DNA of 64,000 nucleotides. It comes from Halorubrum salinarum (lineage in GTDB: Archaea; Halobacteriota; Halobacteria; Halobacteriales; Haloferacaceae). This document shows positions 45,349 to 53,242 of this stretch, piece by piece. Positions within the stretch are counted from its first letter, which is position 1. Each line of letters starts with the position of its first letter. The stretch is taken from contig NZ_CP053941.1 in NCBI RefSeq assembly GCF_013267195.1, positions 744,001 through 808,000 of the forward strand, written 5' to 3'. A program made the position numbers and the translations under genes. The notes under the pieces were generated by a model that saw nothing but the letters and a program-made list of their open reading frames with translations, did not search any database and was not told where the DNA came from.

Positions 45349-45786
45349 ATGACCGACGAACTGCTCCGCGCGACGGTGAGTGTTCGCGGCGTCATCCTCG
45401 ACCCCCGTGGGCAGAATCTCATCCTCCAGCGCGCGACCGACGGGGAGTGGGAGCTACCTGGGGGACGGCTCGCCCCCGGAGAGCCAGTCCGTCGCGGCCT
45501 CCGCCGAGAGATAACCGAAGAGACGGGGATCTCCGTCGAGATTCACACGCCCGTAGCGACAAATGCGTGGGTTAATGACGACGAAGAGGGCCGGTTTGCC
45601 GTCCACTACAAGTGTTACACCTCTCAGCGAACCATCGATATTAGCGACGAGCACGTCGACTCGGCGTGGATGCTTCCCGAGCGTGCGCGTCGCGTCCTGA
45701 ACGAGCCGCAGACCGCGGCCGTCCAAGCGGTCTCGAACCGACCGGCGACTGGCCAGCCCGCCGACCAGTCACTGTCGCAGGACTGA
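45349..45786 (+). CDS. Nudix hydrolase
   Basis: 145 residues. It has a full Nudix box beginning GGRLAPGE and running through RREITEETGI (about residues 41-66), with the catalytic REITEE, and the upstream strand GVILDPRGQNLILQR. Nudix enzymes hydrolyse nucleoside diphosphates linked to another group; in this setting a nucleotide-sugar or mutagenic nucleotide is possible. It is divergent from the PAPS-reductase-like gene with 133 bp between the starts, containing an AT-rich TTTATTGTTAATTAA stretch about 20-30 bp before the ATG that fits a TATA box. The Ala/Gln-rich C-terminal tail is probably disordered. Confidence 0.9.
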   Translation: MTDELLRATVSVRGVILDPRGQNLILQRATDGEWELPGGRLAPGEPVRRGLRREITEETGISVEIHTPVATNAWVNDDEEGRFAVHYKCYTSQRTIDISDEHVDSAWMLPERARRVLNEPQTAAVQAVSNRPATGQPADQSLSQD

Positions 45787-45900
45787 CGCTCGGCGACCTC
45801 ACGGACGCGCGGTGGGTTCGGGGTCCGTCGTACCGCCGTTCCGGTCAGGGGGCGATGTCGCCGGAACACGCGTTGCCGTGAGCCAGCAGCGCCGTCAGTG

Positions 45901-45942
45901 ACCCACGACTGAAGCCGTGGACTTCCTCTCTGGTCCTCTGAG
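45901..45942. repeat. Solo hairpin repeat, IS200/IS605-like end (copy 2)
   Basis: CCACGACT-GA-AGCCGTGG hairpin followed by ACTTCC and GTCCTCTG, almost the same order as at 2818-2862. No transposase gene is adjacent. Apart from this, 45787-46169 contains nothing I can call a gene. Confidence 0.5.
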
Positions 45943-46196
45943 AGATGGGATCTCCACGAGAAACACATCACCGGGTTCTCAGTAGAGATCTGTACCGCTA
46001 CTGTGGTGCCGGCACCGTCTATCGATTCAGGCCATCATTTTGTCGATCGTCTCGCGATATTCGATTTCGGCAACCGCTTACTATCGTATGCGAAGGGGCC
46101 ATCACGATATCTGCTCCAACTGGAACTAGTACTCGGTAGCGACCCTAGCCACCCAAGAGCGTAAGGAGTATGTTAGATCGTCTACACGCCGTGTAC

Positions 46197-47540
46197 ATGG
46201 GTCTGTTTGACCGACTGCGTGACGACGATGACGAGCGCGTCGTCTTCCTCGGCATTGATGGCGTCCCACTCGACCTCGTCGAGGACCACCCCGACGTCTT
46301 CGAGAACCTGACCGACATCGCCGAGACCGGTTCCGGGGGGCGCTTGGAGAGCATCGTCCCGCCCGAGTCGAGCGCGTGCTGGCCGAGCCTCACGACCGGA
46401 CAGAACCCCGGCGCGACGGGCGTGTACGGCTTCCAGGACCGCGAGGTCGACTCCTACGAGACGTACGTCCCGCTCGGGCGCCACGTGAAGGCGACCCGCC
46501 TGTGGGACCGCGTCACCGACGCCGGGCGCGACGCGACCGTCCTCAACGTCCCCGTCACCTTCCCGCCCTCGTCGCGGATCCAGCGGATGGCCTCCGGGTT
46601 CCTCTCGCCCGACCTGGAGTCGGCCGCGAGCGACGAAGAGCTCCGCGAGACGCTCGACGGCTTCGACTACCGGATCGACGTGAACGCCAAGCTCGGCCAC
46701 GACGACGACAAGACGGAGTTCATCGAGAACGCGCACGCGACGCTGGACGCCCGCTACGACGCCTTCTCCCACTACCTCGACCAGGACGACTGGGACCTCT
46801 TCTTCGGCGTGTTCATGAGCACCGACCGGGTGAACCACTTCCTCTTCGGCGACTACGCGACCGACGGCGAGTACAAAGAGGAGTTCCTGGCGTTCTACCG
46901 CAAGCTCGACGGCTACATCGGGGAGATCCGCGACTCGCTCGACGACGACACCACCCTGATCGTCGCCTCCGACCACGGGTTCACCCGGCTGGAGTGGGAG
47001 GTGAACTGTAACCAATTCCTCGCCGACGAGGGGTGGCTCTCCTACGCGGACGACGACCACGACGCGCTCACCGACATCGACGACGAGACGCGCGCGTACT
47101 CGCTCATCCCCGGCCGCTTCTACCTCAACGTAGAGGGCCGCGAGCCGAACGGCGTCGTCCCCGAGTCCGAGTACGAGGCGACCCGCGAGGCGCTCATCGA
47201 CGACCTCGAATCGCTCACCGGCCCCGACGGCCGACAGGTGTGCCGCCGGATCGTGAAAGGCGAGACCGTCTTCGACGGCGACCACGACGGCATCGCGCCC
47301 GACCTCGTCGTCATCCCCGCGGACGGGTTCGACCTCAAGTCCGGCTTCTCCGGCAAGGAGGCCGTCTTCACCGAGGGCCCGCGCAACGGGATGCACAAGT
47401 TCGAGAACTCGCTGTTGTACGCGACGCATCCCGACCTCGACCTGTCCGACGCGAACCTCTTCGACGTGACGCCCACCGTCCTCGACCTGCTGGACGTCGA
47501 GTATAACGCACAGCAGTTTGATGGGAACAGCCTCGCCTAA
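46197..47540 (+). CDS. Type I phosphodiesterase/nucleotide pyrophosphatase-like protein (AlkP superfamily)
   Basis: 447 residues from the ATG at 46197; an ATG at 46170, 3 bp after AAGGAG, would add nine residues and cannot be excluded. VVFLGIDGVPLDLVED (Asp21), VPPESSACWPSLTTG with Ser58 in the nucleophile position, and IVASDHGFTRLE (Asp259-His260) define an AlkP-fold phosphodiesterase closely similar in order to 35178-36710. No signal peptide. GC is around two thirds, much higher than in the AT-rich GT genes and typical of the host core. It probably works in the same envelope or glycan pathway as its paralogue. Confidence 0.9.
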   Translation: MGLFDRLRDDDDERVVFLGIDGVPLDLVEDHPDVFENLTDIAETGSGGRLESIVPPESSACWPSLTTGQNPGATGVYGFQDREVDSYETYVPLGRHVKATRLWDRVTDAGRDATVLNVPVTFPPSSRIQRMASGFLSPDLESAASDEELRETLDGFDYRIDVNAKLGHDDDKTEFIENAHATLDARYDAFSHYLDQDDWDLFFGVFMSTDRVNHFLFGDYATDGEYKEEFLAFYRKLDGYIGEIRDSLDDDTTLIVASDHGFTRLEWEVNCNQFLADEGWLSYADDDHDALTDIDDETRAYSLIPGRFYLNVEGREPNGVVPESEYEATREALIDDLESLTGPDGRQVCRRIVKGETVFDGDHDGIAPDLVVIPADGFDLKSGFSGKEAVFTEGPRNGMHKFENSLLYATHPDLDLSDANLFDVTPTVLDLLDVEYNAQQFDGNSLA

Positions 47541-47994
47541 TTGGCCTTGCTCGTAGTATAACCAGCATCATTTGACTGGCGATGGGAGTGTGAAGCACCC
47601 GTCAGTGCCTCTTCGGATCAGTACCGCCAGAACAAGAGATTATTACACACCGGTTAGCTTCTTGGGGGTCCAGGCAGAATCGGAGGATAGCAGCTCCAGC
47701 AACAATCCGTCAGTCAACGATAATAACATCTTGACTGGCAGAGCTTGGTAGACTGAATAACACAGATGCTGAGGCACGTAGCAGGTGTGTGAGTCTGCCG
47801 AGTGCGACGAGCATGAGCTCAATCGTCAGGGTGTCTGAGAGTTGATGCGGAGTGCGTGGCCTGGGACACAGATTACGATTGAACACTGTCACAAGTGCCA
47901 CAGACGACCCTAATAGATGACGCTGCGCCGTCGCAGAGACCCTACTGCGACAGGCCGCACAACGACAATCCGCGTTTGCGTATCTCGGTGGCCG
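47541..47994. other. Gene-poor stretch after the AlkP gene
   Basis: A minus-strand frame at 47710-47901 (63 codons, with NRNLCPRPRTPHQLSDTLTI) looks like transposase debris but I cannot place it. The plus strand has no usable frame. I see no RNA gene or clear repeat. Confidence 0.4.
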
Positions 47995-48177
47995 CTAGCG
48001 TTCGTCTACAGGACTATGCCAGAACAGGCCGTCGACCATGAGCAGGTAACAAATGCCAACTGCGGCCACGACGGCAGCGAGACGCGTGCCAAGAACAGTC
48101 CCAACCCCGTAAGCAGCAGACAACGTCACCGGGATGAATACTAGTACGAAATCCGGGTACGTGCCGCTGTCAATCAT
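47995..48177 (-). CDS. Small two-helix membrane protein
   Basis: 60 residues with two hydrophobic helices (FVLVFIPVTLSAAYGVGTVL and TRLAAVVAAVGICYLLMVDG) and short polar ends. Length and topology match the many small uncharacterised haloarchaeal membrane proteins, and third-position GC bias supports coding. It stands alone. Function unknown. Confidence 0.55.
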   Translation of the reverse strand: MIDSGTYPDFVLVFIPVTLSAAYGVGTVLGTRLAAVVAAVGICYLLMVDGLFWHSPVDER

Positions 48178-48592
48178 GCGAGTTCGCCTCTCAGATCAGT
48201 TACTCCGTGATGCCCGCATCGCAAAGTGACTGTGTGAAAAGGCGAGCTCTCAGCGCTAAATCTGTTGAGGGCGCGTACCCCTCGCACAGCAGCGTGGCTG
48301 GTGACCGTTTTGCTAGAACTGGTCACACCACGCTCAACATCTACAACGGGGCCTATCCGGGGAGAGGTGGCTTCCCACCGACTCATAACAAAATGTATCT
48401 AATCCAACCTAATAAAACTAATTAGATGTAATTAGAGCTGTTCGCAGCCGCCTCGGAAGTCCGCGCCTGCTTGATGCCGCGCAACCACTGAAACCTCGAG
48501 CATGCCTCTACCCTGAGCGAACGTGACGGGACTACGCACGAGGTGTTTCTGTCGGGGACAAAACTAAGCCGGATGTACCGCACGACCTGACC
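48178..48592. other. Intergenic region ahead of the membrane protein at 48593
   Basis: A short plus-strand frame (48207-48425) has no family match I can see. At about 48395-48435 the DNA turns AT-rich (CCTAATAAAACTAATTAGATG, with a CTAATTAG/ATTAG symmetry). Probably regulatory or decayed DNA. Confidence 0.35.
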
Positions 48593-49642
48593 ATGCCAAG
48601 CAATTTTGATGCGAAACATGAGCGAAATCTCATCGAGTATATCGCAACACTGTGTGGCTTTTCGCGTCTCTCATCGGCTCTCCCTGGGCAAAATATGTAT
48701 CCGCCGTATCTGTTTGTTGGTGCGTTCAGTGTTCTCGATCTCGCAGTGCTCCAAGTGTACGTACATCTGACTGGTGGGACCCACATCCTCCTTGACACCC
48801 CAAACACCGCAGCCGGGTATGCAGCACTCATCCTGGGGGTGTATGGGGTCCGGTACATGTCGAATGGGTACGAAGAGGCGCTTGCCACACTCCGAGCTCA
48901 AGACCGTGTAGATGCGGCCGAGATCAGCCAGTTTCACCAGATATTCAGCTGGCGAACGAAGGTCGTCGTCTACGTTCTTGCTGTTGTCGTTCTCTATGCG
49001 AATACGATTCTGAACGTCGGCGTGCCGAACCGAGTGACAGCATTCAATCTGCTCTTCACGTGGGAGTTTGTGTTCCTCCCAGTCATGGTTGAATTTGCCT
49101 TCACCTACTACGGGATCCACTTTCTGTTACCACGGCGGATCAAGAAGACCGAGTTCAACTTGTTCTTCTATGATCCGCGCAACATGGGCGGCTTTGCTGC
49201 GGTCGGCCGCCTCCTGAAGCGGTCGTACTATATTTACACGGCTGGGCTGCTCTTGTTTTTCCTGCTCGTCTATGGGCCCGTCCTGCTTTCGGTAGATGGC
49301 TACGTGCCTGGTCTGTTTGAGCTGGTCTTCTTTTCGGCTGCGTGGTTCGTTGGGCTGCTCTCAATTGCGTATTCGATGTACACCATCCACCAGCTCATGT
49401 CGGCACAGAAGGAGCGACGAATCCGGGAACTAGAGGCTGAACTCCATCAAGCAATCGAAAATCCGTACGATATTAATAACTCAAAAGTTGTCGATCAAGA
49501 CAAGTTAGACGATGCGCGGCGCCGGCTCAAAGAAGTTCGAGACACACGTGTTTATCCAGCAACGTTCACAATGTGGAGCCAAATTGCGATCAGCGTATTG
49601 CTTCCACAACTGCTCCAGCTCACGGTTCAGACAGCGATATAA
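48593..49642 (+). CDS. Multi-pass membrane protein with cytoplasmic coiled coil
   Basis: 349 residues. Hydrophobic segments lie at about residues 39-60, 72-90, 123-145, 152-175, 217-240 and 243-265, then a charged coiled-coil stretch (SAQKERRIRELEAELHQAIE, LDDARRRLKEVRD) and a final hydrophobic helix at the C-terminus (MWSQIAISVLLPQLLQL). The architecture suggests a membrane sensor, scaffold or transfer-associated protein, but I recognise no family. It is followed by the PCNA-like gene 281 bp downstream in the same direction, not obviously in one operon. Confidence 0.75.
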   Translation: MPSNFDAKHERNLIEYIATLCGFSRLSSALPGQNMYPPYLFVGAFSVLDLAVLQVYVHLTGGTHILLDTPNTAAGYAALILGVYGVRYMSNGYEEALATLRAQDRVDAAEISQFHQIFSWRTKVVVYVLAVVVLYANTILNVGVPNRVTAFNLLFTWEFVFLPVMVEFAFTYYGIHFLLPRRIKKTEFNLFFYDPRNMGGFAAVGRLLKRSYYIYTAGLLLFFLLVYGPVLLSVDGYVPGLFELVFFSAAWFVGLLSIAYSMYTIHQLMSAQKERRIRELEAELHQAIENPYDINNSKVVDQDKLDDARRRLKEVRDTRVYPATFTMWSQIAISVLLPQLLQLTVQTAI

Positions 49643-49923
49643 GACGGTTGTGTCTCACCGATGGCATCCGACGTGACATCCTACGAGGTCGTCCGTAGTT
49701 CAGGGAGAATGCGACCGTAGCAACCCCAATAACAGTCAACAAGACGCGGATAGTGCCACCTCGACCGTCACAGGGTAGACGTTTGGCCAGATCCTCCCTC
49801 AATCTGGCACAGCCATTAGTTTGCGGTAGAGACCCTCATTTCGCTGCGAGGGTCGCAGGTGGCTCTGGGCAAATACCACGCTGAATCTCAAAGTATATGT
49901 GTGATAACTAACTTTTTGTAGTA

Positions 49924-50760
49924 ATGCGCTCGTGGCTCCCGACGTCATCACCGAGCCCACCACACCTTGAGGTGGACGTACCACGGGCACATCTCCGGCA
50001 ATTGCTCGAACCAGTCGTCGCCGTTGACGGCCAAACAACACTCACCATCGGCGGTGATGCGCTTGTGGCGACCAGTGTGGACGACCCGCAAGTCACTGCT
50101 GTCGAGGCAACCCTCCACAAAAGCGACTGTCGGTACTTCGAAGCGACACCGGGGAGCATGACAGTTGATCCAAAGAAATTGTTGGATGTTCTTGCTGCCG
50201 AGCGTGACGGCGGCGAACTCGCACAGCTTCGTTACGATCCCGAAGCGTCAACGCTGCGACTCACCCTCTCTTCTTTTGTCCATAGGCAAACAGTTTCGAT
50301 CGACATCGCGGTAGAGAAACCAGACATCGATGGGACGCCGGACAGTGTGACAATGTACCATGTGCGTGACGACCTCGCACATGGGCTCCAATACTTCACA
50401 GAGCATGCGGCTGTCGTGGCATTCGGATACGATGCTACAGAAACAGAGTGTTACCTCGAGGAGATCACAACGGGAGAGGCTCCCTCAGAAGCGACGACCC
50501 GGTATCGCTGCCCGCGCGAACAGCAAGCGAGCTCAGTCCCATCTGAGTCAGTGCGCACGGCGGTTCCGACTGCCAACCTTCGCGCGCTCGTCGAGGCGGT
50601 CCCGGCAGAGACGCTCATCCGCGCTGATTACGCGGACACATTTCCCCTTCGACTCGCCTGGGATCTCACCGGTGGCGACGGAATTGCACAGGGAGCACTC
50701 ACCGAAGTCACAGCGCACCTCGCCCCCTACGAGGTTCCCGACACACCGACGACGGAGTGA
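49924..50760 (+). CDS. Divergent PCNA-like sliding clamp
   Basis: 278 residues. After a short basic/Pro-rich leader (about 15 residues) the order of elements follows archaeal PCNA: an N-terminal helix DVPRAHLRQLLEPVVAV, strands TTLTIGGDALVATSVDDPQV (compare the GLRIRAVDPANV region), SMTVDPKKLLDVLAAERDGG, YDPEASTLRLTLSSFVHRQT, the interdomain segment EKPDIDG, then in domain 2 DLAHGLQYFTEHAAVVAFGY and, at the end, VPAETLIRADYADTFPLRL and LTEVTAHLAPYEVP (compare the final strand and APRI tail). I infer a ring-forming replication clamp paralogue that may serve an element-encoded polymerase. Primary sequence is far from cellular PCNA, so structure prediction should decide. Confidence 0.65.
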   Translation: MRSWLPTSSPSPPHLEVDVPRAHLRQLLEPVVAVDGQTTLTIGGDALVATSVDDPQVTAVEATLHKSDCRYFEATPGSMTVDPKKLLDVLAAERDGGELAQLRYDPEASTLRLTLSSFVHRQTVSIDIAVEKPDIDGTPDSVTMYHVRDDLAHGLQYFTEHAAVVAFGYDATETECYLEEITTGEAPSEATTRYRCPREQQASSVPSESVRTAVPTANLRALVEAVPAETLIRADYADTFPLRLAWDLTGGDGIAQGALTEVTAHLAPYEVPDTPTTE

Positions 50761-50793
50761 TCCTAGTCAACGGCTACGCCACGCACAAACGTC

Positions 50794-51633
50794 TCAGTTC
50801 GATTCGTGAGAGGGGCGTCTCACAGTAGAGCCAGGCCGGACCGGCGCCCGCGGACTGAACGCACCACGCACAAGCGCGTAAACAGTTCCACAAACGACAC
50901 CGTAACCGGCCACCGCAGCCAGACTCCCGAAATGAAGGAGTGGGACATTTCTCCCGGTAATGACGGCAAGCGGCACGGGGACGGCGAGGAGCCAGACACC
51001 AACACCGAAGGCGAGCCCGACACCCGCAGTTGAGGCAGGGTTAATCCGTAGTGGTTCAGACAGGCTAAACTCGAGCAGTCCCGCACAGAGTACACCGAGC
51101 GTTCCCCCAGCAAGCAACGTCAACAGCCCACCCACGAGCACACTAGAGCTGCCGACAAGACTGGCTGCGAGAGGAAAGCCATCCTGGACACTGACACCGA
51201 TCCAGAGGGCGAGCGTTGCGAGGCCGCTGGCAAGCCCGGTTGCGAGCAAGATCGCGACGGCGTGTTCACGCGGGCGACGGGCAACAGGGCCGACACGCCG
51301 AATGCGACCCGCAGCCCAGAACCCAGCAATAGCAATCAAAAAGACGGTGATGGCGCCAAACACACTTGCCTCGTACTGCGCCCGCACAGCTGGTCGATCG
51401 AGCGTATAATGAAAGCCAAACAACTCGACCCAGAGAGAGCTGTGGAACGCGTACAACGGCTCAACGAAGACGGGCGCAATATGATGGGCGTCGGGGATGA
51501 GGCCCCAGACGCCACCAAGTGGGATTAACCACAGTGCGTGCTCACGGTCGAACTCGTATCGGAGGACAACTGGCACCGCTGCGGTGAGCACGCAGGCGGC
51601 GCCAAGCAAGAAGTGCGCGATTGCGGGGGCCAT
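50794..51633 (-). CDS. Polytopic membrane protein
   Basis: 279 residues with about seven hydrophobic helices. The N-terminus MAPAIAHFLLGAACVLTAAV and the WLIPLGGVWGLIPDAHHIAP stretch, with an Asp-His-His in the first loop, remotely resemble YdjM/DUF457-like membrane hydrolases, but the rest does not. It is on the strand opposite to the PCNA-like gene and tail-to-tail with it (33 bp apart). The GC is high and codon use is host-like. No function can be given. Confidence 0.72.
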   Translation of the reverse strand: MAPAIAHFLLGAACVLTAAVPVVLRYEFDREHALWLIPLGGVWGLIPDAHHIAPVFVEPLYAFHSSLWVELFGFHYTLDRPAVRAQYEASVFGAITVFLIAIAGFWAAGRIRRVGPVARRPREHAVAILLATGLASGLATLALWIGVSVQDGFPLAASLVGSSSVLVGGLLTLLAGGTLGVLCAGLLEFSLSEPLRINPASTAGVGLAFGVGVWLLAVPVPLAVITGRNVPLLHFGSLAAVAGYGVVCGTVYALVRGAFSPRAPVRPGSTVRRPSHESN

Positions 51634-51731
51634 ACAGACGATGTGAGAGAGAAGAGAGAAAAATCCGCGGGTAACTGTGGTGTCAAAACAGGTTCACAAC
51701 ATAAAGAACAGGCCACAGACGAGTAAACCAC

Positions 51732-52814
51732 TCAGGAAAACAGCCGCCGCAACTGTGCCCGCGAGAAGAGCGTGGTCGGCCGGTCCATATGAACACCAAT
51801 TTCGCCATCGAGCGCGCGCAAGCCGAGACGTTGGATCGGTTCGGGCAGCGAGTAACACCGCCGCAGCAGCGATCCAAGCCGGATCTCTGTCGCAAGCGTA
51901 TCGCGCCACGCGTGCTCATACGCGTCGAGTGTGGACGGCACCGACGGATCAATCGTGGACGCAGCAATATCGGCAGCTGTCATACTGTACAAAATCCCCC
52001 CACCGGTGAACGGCTTTGTCTGGGCGGCCGCGTCCCCAATAAGGAAAACCCGGTCAGTCGTGACCGAGTCGGGTGGTCCGATTGGGATCGCACCGGAACA
52101 CCGTCGCGAGGGCTCGACACCATACGCCTCTGTCAACTCATCGAACAACGACTTCACCGCAGCGCCCGGTGGCGCCGCAAGCCCGTATTCGACGCCAGCC
52201 GCCCCACGGGGAATCCGCCAGGAGAAAAAGGTTGGCGCAGTCAGGTGAACATCAACACGATCGCCAGCATCAGGCGCGTCAGTAAACGCCAAGACCCCGT
52301 GAAGAAGCTCTTCAGGGGCGTCGATCCCAACACGGTCACGAACCCGCGAGGTCGGCCCGTCACAGCCAGCCACCATCTGCGCCTCCATCGTTGTGTGCGT
52401 GCCATCCGGCCTCGCGACCGTCACGACGACGCGGTCTCTTTGTTCGTCGAGATCGACGACCGTATGCTGCTCACGAAGGTCTGTGCCGGCGTCGGCAGCG
52501 CGGCGTGCGAGTGTTTTGTCCAACTCGACACGGTCGATCACATGCGAGATACTCTCCGATTTATAGAACGGATACGCCTTCGAATCTGGTCCCCCAACGT
52601 GAAAGCGGGCGCCCGAAATTCGATTCTGAAGCAGCTCATCGCCAGCTCCCGCAGGGAGATACTCCCAAAGATCCGTTGAGACATGCCCGGAACACGCGAG
52701 CGGTTGTCCAACTTCGCCTTTTTCGAGGAGTGCGACGTCGTATCCCTTGGTCGCTGCGTGGTACGCAAACCGGGATCCCGGTGGGCCGGCACCAACAACG
52801 ATGAAATCGTACAT
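51732..52814 (-). CDS. Geranylgeranyl-reductase family FAD oxidoreductase
   Basis: About 360 residues from the ATG at 52814 (MYDFIVVGAGPPGSRFAYHA); an upstream start at 52862 would disrupt the FAD-binding N-terminus and is less likely. GxGxxG dinucleotide fold at residues 8-13, ALLEKGEVGQPLACSG with the conserved Cys typical of geranylgeranyl reductases, and GDAAAQTKPFTGGGILYSM near residue 265, the second FAD motif. Family members saturate isoprenoid chains of archaeal lipids or of quinones and carrier lipids. A dedicated copy in an accessory region might act on the lipid carrier or membrane of this element; this is inference. Confidence 0.87.
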   Translation of the reverse strand: MYDFIVVGAGPPGSRFAYHAATKGYDVALLEKGEVGQPLACSGHVSTDLWEYLPAGAGDELLQNRISGARFHVGGPDSKAYPFYKSESISHVIDRVELDKTLARRAADAGTDLREQHTVVDLDEQRDRVVVTVARPDGTHTTMEAQMVAGCDGPTSRVRDRVGIDAPEELLHGVLAFTDAPDAGDRVDVHLTAPTFFSWRIPRGAAGVEYGLAAPPGAAVKSLFDELTEAYGVEPSRRCSGAIPIGPPDSVTTDRVFLIGDAAAQTKPFTGGGILYSMTAADIAASTIDPSVPSTLDAYEHAWRDTLATEIRLGSLLRRCYSLPEPIQRLGLRALDGEIGVHMDRPTTLFSRAQLRRLFS

Positions 52815-52980
52815 GGACACAGGTACACTCTGGGACTCAAATAGCTGTATTGGTGGGTCCACAGAAGACGCAGATCGGGTTGTACAGTATGTGCTTCAGA
52901 AGCCGTGCCCAGGCGTTCTCCCCGAGGCGCTCGGCCCTCCAAGCTGATAGTATAGAAGCGACAGGCACCGCCAATACACG

Positions 52981-53130
52981 TTAACGAACAGCTTGGTCTC
53001 GCGGCTGGGGGCCAGCAGTGGCTCGCTGAACGGCCCACGCGATCGTCACGCCAAGGCTGAGAGCACTCACCACAGCGAGGACTGTTAGTAGTGAGGTGTC
53101 CACAAGGACGGCCAGCAGCAGCACGGACAT
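52981..53130 (-). CDS. Very small single-helix membrane protein
   Basis: 49 residues from the ATG at 53130: MSVLLLAVLVDTSLLTVLAV continues as one long hydrophobic stretch and ends in a polar RATAGPQPRDQAVR tail. It was found by reading the region between the GGR gene and the T4SS operon, which otherwise holds nothing. TTAAATATC about 14-22 bp upstream may be its TATA box. A real but unknown small protein is plausible; a chance frame cannot be ruled out. Confidence 0.45.
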   Translation of the reverse strand: MSVLLLAVLVDTSLLTVLAVVSALSLGVTIAWAVQRATAGPQPRDQAVR

Positions 53131-53242
53131 ACTGGTACGTATCCAACATGATATTTAAGAGAAACTATTGTGGGTGGTCCCGGCGTTCGAACCGTCGCTT
53201 GAACGCCGAGTGTGCGGTTGCCCACCCTAGATTGACCGCCGC

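Noticed and set aside
46182-47429. 415-codon minus-strand open frame across the AlkP gene
   Set aside because: It is a shadow of the GC-rich coding strand (third-position bias) with Val/Gly/Glu-rich low-complexity protein and no domain.
51683-51967. Minus-strand frame with a C-terminal hydrophobic stretch (VFLSGLLVCGLFFML)
   Set aside because: It overlaps the GGR gene 3' half in another frame; only the last ~25 residues fall outside, so a separate gene is not supported.
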